Assembly: GCF_003026395.1 (NCBI RefSeq)
Contig: NZ_PYOO01000002.1
Coordinates: forward strand, 434,001 to 498,000
Reading direction: 5' to 3'
DNA from: Photobacterium iliopiscarium
Lineage (GTDB): Bacteria; Pseudomonadota; Gammaproteobacteria; Enterobacterales; Vibrionaceae
Length of the DNA stretch: 64,000 nucleotides
Shown here: piece by piece, positions 27,324 to 38,107 of the stretch
Position numbering within the stretch: the first letter of the stretch is position 1
Layout of the letters: every line of letters starts with the position of its first letter
The notes under the pieces: generated by a model
The model's database searches: none
Told to the model about the DNA's origin: nothing
What the model saw: the letters and a program-made list of their open reading frames with translations, nothing else
Translations under genes and position numbers: made by a program

Positions 27324-28223
27324 TTAATAAGAGGGGTCGCCTTGCCATAAGCGGCCAAGCCAAAGATCATATGCTTTATTTGTAAGCCCAGAACGACCAC
27401 TTCCTTGAGCAAACGTTAATTCACCAAAATAAATGGCGCCATCAACATTATAAAGATCAACACGAACATAACTAAAAGGTTCGGCTAATTTTTTAGCAGC
27501 GGTTAACATTAAATCATAATTTTTTGGCATTTTAATTGATGTTTTAATACAAACACCAGTATCAGCATACAATGTATAGAATGGAAGCCAATTTAATTCA
27601 TCATCAAAGAAAGAACGACTATGATTACCACTACGTTCAAAATCTATTTGTACAATGATTTTAAAACTACCATCATTTTGTTTGAAAACATGGAATTTAT
27701 AATCACGAACATCAGTTTCGCCTTCTTGAGGAGATAGCCTTTTTTCAACTAATACACCTCGTTTTATGTCACTATACCAAGGTTCATTTAGCTGCTTACC
27801 ATAATCTACTTTTAATTGATTATTTACATCATCAACCTTACGAGTAATCTCATCATCTGTAGCTTCAGTTGTGATTAAATAAACTGGTCCAGAATTATGA
27901 TTAGCCTTTAATAGTAAATCACCTTTATCTGCAAGAATTTCTTTAATTTTCTCTACAGTAATACTATCGCCAACATAATAGTTTTCAATGATATAATCTG
28001 AAGATAATTTTTGTGCAACATATTCTTTAGACTTTATTTTATCCGAACAAACACTAAACAATTCATTTTTAGGATTATTCTTACGGTAGTTTATTTTTTC
28101 ATTATATGTTTTAGGATTTTTAAATGATGGTACATACCCAGTTGCTCGTATGAAGCTAATGTTATATCTTAATTCACGAGCTAATTTGCTTTTACTACAA
28201 ATTAAATTGACTATTTTTCTCAT
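27324..28223 (-). CDS. TupA-like ATP-grasp protein (second copy)
   Basis: A 299-residue soluble protein of the same family as the one at 18886. It shares NPKTYNEKINYRK, SDKIKSKEYV, LLLKANHNSG, the DYKFHVF segment and RVDLYNVDGAIYFGELT. The spacing of these motifs is conserved, but identity outside them is low, so it is not a recent duplicate. It is the first gene after the Wzc-like protein. The substrate is unknown; amide-bond formation on a uronate is inferred from family and operon. Confidence 0.83.
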   Translation of the reverse strand: MRKIVNLICSKSKLARELRYNISFIRATGYVPSFKNPKTYNEKINYRKNNPKNELFSVCSDKIKSKEYVAQKLSSDYIIENYYVGDSITVEKIKEILADKGDLLLKANHNSGPVYLITTEATDDEITRKVDDVNNQLKVDYGKQLNEPWYSDIKRGVLVEKRLSPQEGETDVRDYKFHVFKQNDGSFKIIVQIDFERSGNHSRSFFDDELNWLPFYTLYADTGVCIKTSIKMPKNYDLMLTAAKKLAEPFSYVRVDLYNVDGAIYFGELTFAQGSGRSGLTNKAYDLWLGRLWQGDPSY

Positions 28224-28309
28224 TTTCTACTCATATTTTTTTTACATAAGATAAATTATACTTATGACAACTTAGTTGCCATAAGTATTTTTAAATTAAA
28301 ACTAGCATA

Positions 28310-30418
28310 TCAATATTTTTTAAATATTGCTTGATTACTTGTTTTCTTTATCGTGTTATTTAAAACGAAACCATTAACTTCAACACCATTATCTTCAAAA
28401 CTTTGTTTTGCTTGTTCAATCTCTTTTAAAGAATCGATACCATAAGAACCAACCATAACAGTTGTTCCAACAGCAGCACCGATAATCGCAGCATCAACAA
28501 CAGCAAGTACAGGTGGAGTATTAACAATCACAACATCATAATGTTCAGCACCCCATGCAAGAAGTGTCTTAAATTCATTATGAATTAATAATTCAGCAGG
28601 TGAGTTAGGCTTTTCACCACCAGAAATATAATCAAGATTAGTTATAGATGATGTTTTAACCACAGTTTTCAGATCATTTTTACCACTAAGCAGTTCAGCC
28701 AAACCATTTGCTTGCTTACCATTTAATGCTGCTGCGATTTTGCCTTTACGCATATCAGCATCAATAATTAACACTCGCTTACCCGCTTCAGCCATCAACA
28801 CTGCAACATTAGTAATGACAAACGTTTTTCCTGATTTCGTAATTGAACTAGCACTTGTTAACAATACTGTATTGTTATTTGTGTTTTCCATCGCTAAAAA
28901 GATACGATTACGTAGCGTACGTAGTGCTTCAATAGAAATATCACTTGAATCAACTTCAGCTAAAATAGCATTGGGTAATTTCTTTGTTTTTGGAACTAAA
29001 GCAAATACAGGTAAACCTATTGCTTTTAATTGTTGAGGATCAACCACTTTATTATTTAAAATTACGCGGAATAACGCAATAAGCACGCCTAGAATTAAGC
29101 CTAGGATTGCAGGTCCAACAACTAACATTACACGATTAGGCGCAACTGGTTTAGCACTACTTGAAGCACTATCGATAATTTGAACACTCGCAGAACTACT
29201 TGCCTTAACAATATCAAGCTCTTGAATTTTATTAAGAATCTGCATATATGTTTGCTGATTAACATCAACATGACGAGTTAAACGAATAATCTCACGTTGC
29301 GTTTCTGGCATTTGATCAATTTTACGAGTTAAACGTGTTTTTTGAGCCTGCAAATCATTACGCTTTTCAATTAATGCTTTATAAAGTGGATGCTCTTTAG
29401 TGTAGCTGCGTGAGATATCTGCTTCTTGGAAGCTTAACTCATTAATCTGACCATCTAAAGCAACAAGCTCATCAAGTGATGATTTAGCCTGCATTTCAAT
29501 ATTAACTGATTGATTCGCTTCACGATATCCATTTAACTTGTTTTCAGCATTCGTTAGTTCAGTCTTAATCGCGGGCAAACGTTCATTTAAAAACTCTAAA
29601 CTCTTATTCGCACTAGCGGCTGCTCTATCTGCATTTAATTGATAATAGTTATTACTAATGCTATTTAAAACTTTCTGTGTTTTTAATCTATTTTGACCAT
29701 CTAATGATATTAGAACAATACCTGTATCTTTACCTTTCTCAGTTACACTTAATGATTTCTGATAATAAGCAATAACGTCAAAACGAGGCAATTTTTTAAC
29801 GGTAAAGGTATCGTTATTAGCACCTGTTAATGCTGTTATTAACAAATTGTAACCTTGCTCTTCAACCGGCTGCCCGACAAAACCTTTAAGCTCAACACTT
29901 GCATTATCTTCATCAGTTAATACAAATTCACCAGTATCTACATTGACAATTTTTAACTGGTAACTATTACTCTTTGCATTAGCTGGCATAATAAAACGAG
30001 CAACAGTAGCACTGCTCTCCTTACCTGCTAAACGCGCTATTCCTTTACCAATAATAGGAAGGTAGTCAGGTACAACCGACGTTGTTAAGTTTAACTTATC
30101 AACCGTTTTACCGATTACTCGACGGGACTTAATTAACTCCATCTCAGTAACCGCTGATGAGTCAGTTAAAAATTCTTTTTCCATCGATTCTCCATATGCA
30201 GGAGAGCCATCACTTTTTGAGTCAACTTTAATCAAGACATCAGATTTATAGATAGGAGTAGCAAAAATAGAATAAATCAGACCTAGTAAAGTAAATACAA
30301 TGGTTATCGCAAGAATAGATTTTTTACTATCTCGCAAAATACCAAAAATCTTACCTAAATCGATCTCTTCATTCGCTGTCGAAGTGGACTTTACGGGTTT
30401 ATTACTAATGGCAGTCAT
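28310..30418 (-). CDS. Wzc-like chain-length protein with degenerate tyrosine-kinase domain
   Basis: From the ATG at 30418 this is about 702 residues. It has a Wzz domain with two membrane segments (about 35-55 and 430-450), a coiled-coil periplasmic part, then a cytoplasmic BY-kinase-like domain. The Walker A' motif VLIIDADMRKGK is intact. Walker A is altered (SASSITKSGKTF: no leading glycine, two extra residues against E. coli Wzc), and Walker B reads VVIVNTPP, with Asn for the usual Asp. The C-terminal tyrosine cluster is missing; only one Tyr ends the chain. It probably sets chain length, but phosphorylation activity is doubtful. It is the first gene after the ops leader. Confidence 0.88.
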   Translation of the reverse strand: MTAISNKPVKSTSTANEEIDLGKIFGILRDSKKSILAITIVFTLLGLIYSIFATPIYKSDVLIKVDSKSDGSPAYGESMEKEFLTDSSAVTEMELIKSRRVIGKTVDKLNLTTSVVPDYLPIIGKGIARLAGKESSATVARFIMPANAKSNSYQLKIVNVDTGEFVLTDEDNASVELKGFVGQPVEEQGYNLLITALTGANNDTFTVKKLPRFDVIAYYQKSLSVTEKGKDTGIVLISLDGQNRLKTQKVLNSISNNYYQLNADRAAASANKSLEFLNERLPAIKTELTNAENKLNGYREANQSVNIEMQAKSSLDELVALDGQINELSFQEADISRSYTKEHPLYKALIEKRNDLQAQKTRLTRKIDQMPETQREIIRLTRHVDVNQQTYMQILNKIQELDIVKASSSASVQIIDSASSSAKPVAPNRVMLVVGPAILGLILGVLIALFRVILNNKVVDPQQLKAIGLPVFALVPKTKKLPNAILAEVDSSDISIEALRTLRNRIFLAMENTNNNTVLLTSASSITKSGKTFVITNVAVLMAEAGKRVLIIDADMRKGKIAAALNGKQANGLAELLSGKNDLKTVVKTSSITNLDYISGGEKPNSPAELLIHNEFKTLLAWGAEHYDVVIVNTPPVLAVVDAAIIGAAVGTTVMVGSYGIDSLKEIEQAKQSFEDNGVEVNGFVLNNTIKKTSNQAIFKKY

Positions 30419-30460
30419 GAATGGTTTCAATCCAATATGGTTAACTAAAAGGAATTTCAA

Positions 30461-31297
30461 AAATTTTTGATTAAATAATAAGAGTATTTAACTACATCCA
30501 AGACATTCTTTACTCTATCGATGCGTTGTCATAGTAGGAAAACAATCAAGATATATGCTAATGATTAAATACGCTACCGCCCTAAGGTTACAGCCCCTCA
30601 TTTGCGTTTATCTTACTTCATCTTTTATTTTTTCGTGTTAAATCTATTTATACCCATATAAAAACCATTGGAATTACGGATATATATGGGCTTAATTAAC
30701 AATCACATTAAATAACAAAATTCATTAACCAATAAACGTTTAATGGTTAATTAATTTCCATTGACACAATTGTTTTTAAACATGTTCCACAATAAAGAAA
30801 ATAATAAACCAACACCATTTAAATCTTTTGAATTAACCAGAAAACGCAAAATAAAAAAAATAAAACCATTAAAAACAACAATATACAAAGTAGTAATCAC
30901 TAACAATAAATTAAAATCAAAAAGAATATTAAAATAAAAAAAAGAATTTAAGCACTAAAAACAATCACAATAAGCGATATTTATATACATTAACGGAATA
31001 ACATTCATCAACCCAATCAATTAGGTTGTGTTATTTGTTCCTTTCAAATACAATGTAAAAGAAATGAATATATTTGTAATAACAATTACTTATGATTGAT
31101 GGGGTAATTTCATTATTTAATAAAACTTTTACTTATATATGTATATATATTTTTAAATGAGAATAATTGAAAAATATTTATTCTACATCAATTTAAACAA
31201 ACTTTTTTTATTTGTTTAGTAATAGTAACTATATATATTATTATATTTGATATAAGATTTTTTAAATATTAATGACAACCAATACTGAGATTTTCAT
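30461..31297. other. Long AT-rich leader/intergenic region of the polysaccharide operon
   Basis: These 837 nt separate the Wzc-like gene from the divergent repeat-protein gene. The JUMPstart/ops element lies at 30571-30605. The rest, especially 30600-31290, is extremely AT-rich with long A- and T-tracts, and I see no credible gene. Such DNA is a typical target of H-NS-type silencing. The operon promoter must lie upstream of the ops site, but I cannot fix it. Confidence 0.6.
30571..30605 (-). promoter_or_regulatory. JUMPstart / ops element (RfaH recruitment site)
   Basis: On the minus strand the sequence GGCGGTAGCGT (30571-30581) is the core of the operon polarity suppressor. Just before it, GGGGCTGTAACCTTAG resembles the rest of JUMPstart. 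The element lies about 150 nt upstream of the Wzc-like gene. RfaH loads on RNA polymerase at ops and prevents polarity in long surface-polysaccharide operons; that the 16-kb operon here is RfaH-dependent is inference. Confidence 0.85.
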
Positions 31298-31834
31298 ATG
31301 AAATTAGCTTATGCAATAATTGCCTTAACAACGACTGTTCTATCACCGATAGCAATGGCAGCGACACCCGTTCAACTTTCTGTACCAGGCGTAAATCTAC
31401 CAGCAGGTAATGTTTCTGGCGTTCGTTTAAACGTACTTTATGGACAAACAAGCCAAGTTAAAGGTGTTAACTTTTCACTATTAGGTTTATCGTCTATCAA
31501 TAACTTTACTGGTCTTAACTTTGGTTTGGCATTTGGTGTTAACCACACTACATCAAGCATGACAGGTTTAGAATTTGGTTTAGCTAACTGGAACGAAGGC
31601 AATGCTACAGGTGCTGACTTTGGTTTAGTTAACTACACTGCCAATAACTTCACTGGTGCTCAATTTGGTACCTTTAACTATGCTGGTTCTCTGAATGGCC
31701 TTCAGTTCGGTTTTGTTAACGCAACAGATCACATTAATAAAGGTGTGCAGATTGGTTTAATTAACTACGATAAGTCAGGTACTTTTGTAAGTAAAAACCT
31801 GCCAATCTTCCCAATTATTAATGCGCGTTTTTAA
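31298..31834 (+). CDS. Secreted surface repeat protein with FGL-N repeats
   Basis: A 178-residue protein with a Sec signal peptide (cut after IAMA) and at least six degenerate repeats of about 15-22 residues. The motif is TGxxFGLxN, seen as FTGLNFGL, MTGLEFGLAN, ATGADFGLVN, FTGAQFGTFN, LNGLQFGFVN and NKGVQIGLIN. The pattern suggests a beta-solenoid or an outer-membrane-associated fold. I recall similar LA_2272-type surface repeat proteins but cannot confirm the family. It is divergent from the polysaccharide operon and ends at a shared terminator. Confidence 0.8.
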   Translation: MKLAYAIIALTTTVLSPIAMAATPVQLSVPGVNLPAGNVSGVRLNVLYGQTSQVKGVNFSLLGLSSINNFTGLNFGLAFGVNHTTSSMTGLEFGLANWNEGNATGADFGLVNYTANNFTGAQFGTFNYAGSLNGLQFGFVNATDHINKGVQIGLINYDKSGTFVSKNLPIFPIINARF

Positions 31835-31850
31835 TCGTTACTAAACGCAA

Positions 31851-31880
31851 AAAACCTCGCCAGTTAACTGACGAGGTTTT
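31851..31880. terminator. Bidirectional terminator between the repeat-protein gene and tRNA-Ala
   Basis: A 15-bp near-perfect palindrome (AAAACCTCGCCAGTT with its complement, one mismatch) has A- and T-runs at its ends. It can end the plus-strand repeat-protein transcript and the minus-strand tRNA transcript. Confidence 0.8.
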
Positions 31881-31885
31881 AAATT

Positions 31886-31961
31886 TGGTGGAGCTAAACG
31901 GGATCGAACCGATGACCTCTTCGCTGCCAGCGAAGCGCTCTCCCAGCTGAGCTATAGCCCC
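31886..31961 (-). tRNA. tRNA-Ala (anticodon GGC)
   Basis: On the minus strand a complete cloverleaf begins GGGGCTATAGCTCAGC. The anticodon loop is CTGGCAG in a TTCG/CGAA stem, the T-loop is TTCGATC, and the end is TAGCTCC-A-CCA. Anticodon GGC reads GCC. It marks the right side of the polysaccharide island. Confidence 0.96.
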
Positions 31962-32043
31962 AATATACGGCTTATAATATTGATATTTTTAAACAATGTC
32001 ATTATCGTAAAACAAAAAATGTGATCAGCTTTACGTTCGTTAT

Positions 32044-32075
32044 AAAAAAACGGAAGCATCAATGACACTTCCGTT
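32044..32075 (-). terminator. gltX terminator
   Basis: Stem AACGGAAG/CTTCCGTT with an 11-base loop, followed on the minus strand by seven T. It lies 23 nt after the gltX stop. Confidence 0.75.
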
Positions 32076-32097
32076 CTTATTAACAATAAACTAATGT

Positions 32098-33522
32098 TTA
32101 CGCGTTAGCTTCACGAGCTGCAATATAATCTAGTGCCATCTTAATACGTGTAACCACACGCTCTTTGCCTATCAATTGCATTACTGCATCAACTGATGGT
32201 GATTGACCTTGACCTGTAACCGCAACACGTAATGGCATACCCACTTTACCCATGCCTAATTCAAGCTCTTCACAAACTTGAGCAATAACAGCATGTAGAT
32301 TTTCAGTTGTCCACTCTTCTAGTGCTTCAACTTTCACAAGTGCTAATGCCAATGCATCTTTAGCGACTGGGCGTAAGTGCTTCTTAGCCGCACCCGCTTC
32401 AAACTCACTAAAATCTTGATAGAAGTAACGTGATTGCTCAGCTAATTCGATCAGTGTATGGCAACGCTCACCCACAAGAGTGATCACTTCAGTAATTGCA
32501 GGACCATTTTCAATTGAAATTTGTTTTTGATCTAAATGCCATTGCAGGTATTTAGCAACATATTCAGGCGCTGCTGTTTTAATGTAATGGTTGTTTAGCC
32601 ATAACAATTTATCAGTATTGAATGCTGATGCTGACTTACTTACAGACTCAAGCGTAAAGCAATCAATCATCTCTTGTAGTGAGAAAATTTCTTGGTCGCC
32701 ATGAGACCAACCTAAACGTACTAAGTAGTTTAATAGAGCATGCGGTAGGAAACCGTCATCACGGTATTGCATTACACCAACAGCACCATGACGCTTAGAT
32801 AGTTTAGCGCCATCATCACCAAGGATCATTGCACAGTGTGCAAACTCAGGCACTGGTGCACCTAATGCTTTGTAAATATTAATTTGACGAGGGGTATTGT
32901 TAATATGATCTTCACCACGAACAACTTGAGTGATACCCATATCCCAGTCATCAATAACAACACAGAAATTATATGTTGGGCTACCGTCAGTACGACGAAT
33001 GATCAGATCATCTAATTCACTGTTTGAAATTTCGATGTGACCACGGATCTTATCATCAAAGATCACTGTGCCTTCTTTTGGATTACGGAAACGAATACAG
33101 AATGGAGAATCTGCTGTTGCTGCCGCATTTGCTGCAATAATTTTAGGATGATTAGCATCATAACGTGGCTTAACACCATCTGCCATTTGTTGCTCACGAA
33201 TCTCATCAAGCAGTTCTTTCGGGCAGTAACACTTATACGCTTTATCTTCTGCTAGTAGTTGATCAACCACTTCATTATAACGATCAAAACGCTTAGTTTG
33301 GTAGTAAGGACCTTCATCCCAACTTAACTCTAACCACTCCATGCCTTCCATAATCGCATCAATCGCTTCTTGCGTTGAACGTTCGATATCTGTGTCTTCG
33401 ATACGTAATACGAATTCGCCGCCCATATGCTTAGCAAATAGCCATGAATACAATGCTGTACGCGCACCACCAACGTGCAAAAAGCCAGTTGGGCTTGGTG
33501 CAAAGCGAGTTTTAACCGTCAT
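32098..33522 (-). CDS. gltX: Glutamyl-tRNA synthetase
   Basis: GltX charges tRNA-Glu with glutamate. The 474-residue class I synthetase starts [20 protein letters not shown], with the HIGH-type HVGG, and has the KMSKS-type loop [12 protein letters not shown] (about residue 240). Other family segments are [14 protein letters not shown] and [13 protein letters not shown] moved the start ten codons in from the longest open frame because MTVKTRF is the conserved family start. Confidence 0.96.
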   Translation of the reverse strand: MTVKTRFAPSPTGFLHVGGARTALYSWLFAKHMGGEFVLRIEDTDIERSTQEAIDAIMEGMEWLELSWDEGPYYQTKRFDRYNEVVDQLLAEDKAYKCYCPKELLDEIREQQMADGVKPRYDANHPKIIAANAAATADSPFCIRFRNPKEGTVIFDDKIRGHIEISNSELDDLIIRRTDGSPTYNFCVVIDDWDMGITQVVRGEDHINNTPRQINIYKALGAPVPEFAHCAMILGDDGAKLSKRHGAVGVMQYRDDGFLPHALLNYLVRLGWSHGDQEIFSLQEMIDCFTLESVSKSASAFNTDKLLWLNNHYIKTAAPEYVAKYLQWHLDQKQISIENGPAITEVITLVGERCHTLIELAEQSRYFYQDFSEFEAGAAKKHLRPVAKDALALALVKVEALEEWTTENLHAVIAQVCEELELGMGKVGMPLRVAVTGQGQSPSVDAVMQLIGKERVVTRIKMALDYIAAREANA

Positions 33523-33670
33523 TGAGATTACCTTATGAATGATGGATGACACAGTAAAAGCTACTGTGCTAAATCTATTGGTAGGTATTCTAGCACTGTG
33601 GGCTAATTCTACAATAATCAGGAAGACGAGAGCGTAAAATAGTCATAGCGAATGAGTCACAATAAAAAAT

Positions 33671-33688
33671 TAGAGAGTCCATTCTCTA
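33671..33688 (-). terminator. Candidate terminator of the small secreted protein gene
   Basis: Stem TAGAGA/TCTCTA with a six-base loop, followed on the minus strand by ATTTTTTATT. The stem is short, so this is a moderate call. Confidence 0.5.
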
Positions 33689-33696
33689 TTATCAAA

Positions 33697-33885
33697 TCAA
33701 AAGTCGTATGATTCACCACCGTGTTGCTTGCATATGAACCAAGGAACAAAAACCGTCTCATTATTTGATAAATGACAGTACGTTTGACCAAAACCACCAG
33801 CGCCATTTGAACCACCTGATGCAAAGACGCTTGAACTAACTGTTAAGACCATCGCAGCCATAATACCAATAATATATTTTTTCAT
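33697..33885 (-). CDS. Small secreted protein, two cysteines, unknown
   Basis: A 62-residue protein from the ATG at 33885, which has a strong ribosome site (GAAGGTG). The signal peptide MKKYIIGIMAAMVLTVSSSV is cut after FA, giving a mature chain of about 41 residues. This begins with a Gly/Ser-rich stretch (SGGSNGAGGFG) and carries two Cys about 20 residues apart (TYCHLS and FICKQH), which could form one disulfide. I do not know the family. It has terminators on both sides, so it is an independent gene. Confidence 0.75.
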   Translation of the reverse strand: MKKYIIGIMAAMVLTVSSSVFASGGSNGAGGFGQTYCHLSNNETVFVPWFICKQHGGESYDF

Positions 33886-33967
33886 ATAATCACCTTCGTT
33901 AGTTGAGTTACCTAACTCAATTGTAGGAAGAAGATGAATAATCCAGTTCTCTTTTTTAAGATAATAA

Positions 33968-33991
33968 AAAAGCCCATCGAAATGGGCTTTT
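33968..33991 (-). terminator. chiP terminator
   Basis: A 10-bp perfect stem AAAAGCCCAT/ATGGGCTTTT with tetraloop CGAA and flanking A/T runs. It lies 27 nt after the chitoporin stop. Confidence 0.85.
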
Positions 33992-34017
33992 AAATTCATA
34001 CCTAACTAATTGTTATA

Positions 34018-35427
34018 TTAGAAAGTGTAAGGAATAATAACTTGGAAACGTAAATCTGTTTCATCAGCAGAAGCTGCACCAGCAAACTCATCACGCTCTA
34101 GCATTGTTGCGTGTAGACGAATGGTAGAACCTTTAAGTGCACCATTTGGTACTGAGTAAGAAACTGTACCGTTAACTGCATACTCGCTCTCGTAATCCCA
34201 GTCACCCATAGCGCCATCAGCTGCTGACTTGCTACCAGAACCATAACCGAAGCCTAGGTAGTAGTTCCAACCATTGCCTTGGTCATATGATAAACGGTTG
34301 TAGATCGATACTTCGCCTGATTTGTTCCAATCAGATAGTGCATCCCACCATAGTGAATATGTACCATTTGTCATACCGTATGTGTAAATCATACGAGGGT
34401 TAACATCACGATCGTTATCACTCTTCGCGTATTGAAGATCTGTCATCCATGAGAACTGACCGAACTTAGCGTTGAATGATAGACCTGTGGTGTAACCAAG
34501 ACCGTCATATTGTACGTCATCATTTACACCGTAGAAATCGTATGCAAGTGACATGTTTTCATTAATATTGTACTTAGCGTAAACTTTGTAACCTGTTGTA
34601 TCAGTCTTATCATGGTAACTAGTTACCTTATCTGCATCCCAATCAATACCATTCGCATATTGAATATCAGTTACTTGACCAATACCAAATTGTAAGTATA
34701 ACGCGTCAGTTGCATTACCTTGTAAACCTAGCGAGTGTGCAATACCCCAAGATGTATCAGACCATAATGCAGGTGCATAATCATTTTTACTTAGTAACCA
34801 AGGAGCCGTGAATTGGTCAGCAATAAAGTAAGTTGCTTTAAAATTACCAATGTTTGCATTCAGTTCAGCACCACGGTATGTACCAGGAACGAAAGACCAT
34901 ACGTTGCCTAAAACACCATTACCATTTGATTGAGTAAAACCAAAACGACCATCTACGTTCTCACCAGCTTTAAATTTTAATGCTGCTTTAGTGATCTTAA
35001 CTTGGTTACCGTCACCAGCACCCCAGTCAAGGTTATTTGATGTAGAGATTTCATTCGCTAAATATTCACCTTTAGCATTTTGAAGGCTATCATTGTACAA
35101 ATCACCAGATAGATAACCACCAATATCAGCACCTAACCAACCGTTATGGTAACCAGAAGTAAAATCTAAAATTAGGTTGTAAGCAGAGTAATTTAGACGA
35201 CTCCACGTATCGCCATCTTCACCGCCAGGTTTACCAGTAGTACGAGTACGAGAACGCGTATCAACAACAGCAACACCTGCTAATGTTGAATCATCAAGAA
35301 ATTCATTAACAGCTACCACATATTCTGGACCTGCTGCACTGTCTTCGGTTGCCATAACAGGCGCGGCAGATAATGCACCGACCATTGCTGCGGTTAAAGC
35401 CGAAACTTTAAAAAACTTTGATTCCAT
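34018..35427 (-). CDS. chiP: Chitoporin-type outer-membrane porin
   Basis: A 469-residue outer-membrane protein from the ATG at 35427 (ribosome site GGAGT). It has a signal peptide (cut after VMA), many alternating aromatic beta strands and a terminal Phe (VIIPYTF) typical of porins. Features such as NLILDFTSGYHNGWLGADIG and GSGSKSAADGAMGDWDYESE fit the OprD-like chitoporin family. In Vibrio cholerae, as I recall, the chitoporin gene lies next to ligA-zipA-cysZ-cysK-pts, as here. It would take up chito-oligosaccharides. Candidate CRP sites lie upstream. Confidence 0.8.
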   Translation of the reverse strand: MESKFFKVSALTAAMVGALSAAPVMATEDSAAGPEYVVAVNEFLDDSTLAGVAVVDTRSRTRTTGKPGGEDGDTWSRLNYSAYNLILDFTSGYHNGWLGADIGGYLSGDLYNDSLQNAKGEYLANEISTSNNLDWGAGDGNQVKITKAALKFKAGENVDGRFGFTQSNGNGVLGNVWSFVPGTYRGAELNANIGNFKATYFIADQFTAPWLLSKNDYAPALWSDTSWGIAHSLGLQGNATDALYLQFGIGQVTDIQYANGIDWDADKVTSYHDKTDTTGYKVYAKYNINENMSLAYDFYGVNDDVQYDGLGYTTGLSFNAKFGQFSWMTDLQYAKSDNDRDVNPRMIYTYGMTNGTYSLWWDALSDWNKSGEVSIYNRLSYDQGNGWNYYLGFGYGSGSKSAADGAMGDWDYESEYAVNGTVSYSVPNGALKGSTIRLHATMLERDEFAGAASADETDLRFQVIIPYTF

Positions 35428-35951
35428 GGAATAACTCCTAAAAGATATTAGCTGTTTACTTGCCCCTGAAAGGTTGGCCGCCGAAGGTGGCAAGTAAATC
35501 TCCTATATGTCAGTCGAATCAATTCGACCAATGCATATTATTTCGTTTTAAATTGAACTTTAAGTAACTTCGGTATTAAGACTACTTTCGCAGCGCAAAA
35601 CATCAATAAGAACTTACTTTTTAATAGCAAAAATATGATTGAGTGCAAACTTTTAGCGCTATCGTGATCAATGTCATATGTTTTAAGTATCACAACAAAA
35701 AACAATAAAATTCAATCAAAAACAAATACTTACCGTGTGGTTATTTTATTGTTGTGAACAGTGTCGTATTTTATAAATACTCTCATGAACAAGCGAGATT
35801 TTAGAAAAACACGACTCTTACTATGAAAATATTTTTATTATCACCATTAAATAAACACTAAAAATTAAGTCTTTCATCAATAAAACATGCCATTATTTAC
35901 TCAAAAAAAAGCCCCACAAAAGTGAGGCTTTAATATCAAAGGGGCGTATTT
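35428..35951. promoter_or_regulatory. chiP upstream region with candidate CRP sites
   Basis: This 524-nt stretch lies between ligA and chiP. It holds CGTGATCAATGTCATA (35663-35678) and TGTGAACAGTGTCGTA (35753-35768), both partial matches to the CRP palindrome TGTGA-N6-TCACA. It also holds the ligA terminator at its right end. The 5' leader of chiP contains no gene that I can see. CRP control of chitin uptake is known in Vibrio; the assignment here is inference. Confidence 0.4.
35908..35931 (-). terminator. ligA terminator
   Basis: Stem AAGCCCCAC / GTGAGGCTT with one mismatch and loop AAAA, followed on the minus strand by a run of eight T. It lies 21 nt after the ligA stop. Confidence 0.8.
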
Positions 35952-38099
<2,148 letters not shown>

Positions 38100-38107
38100 C
38101 TATCAAC

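Noticed and set aside
31269..31451. Minus-strand frame over the repeat-protein gene
   Set aside because: It is antisense to a gene with a clear signal peptide and repeats.
14215..31961. Integrative element or IS in the polysaccharide island
   Set aside because: No integrase, transposase, inverted terminal repeat or duplicated tRNA end was found.
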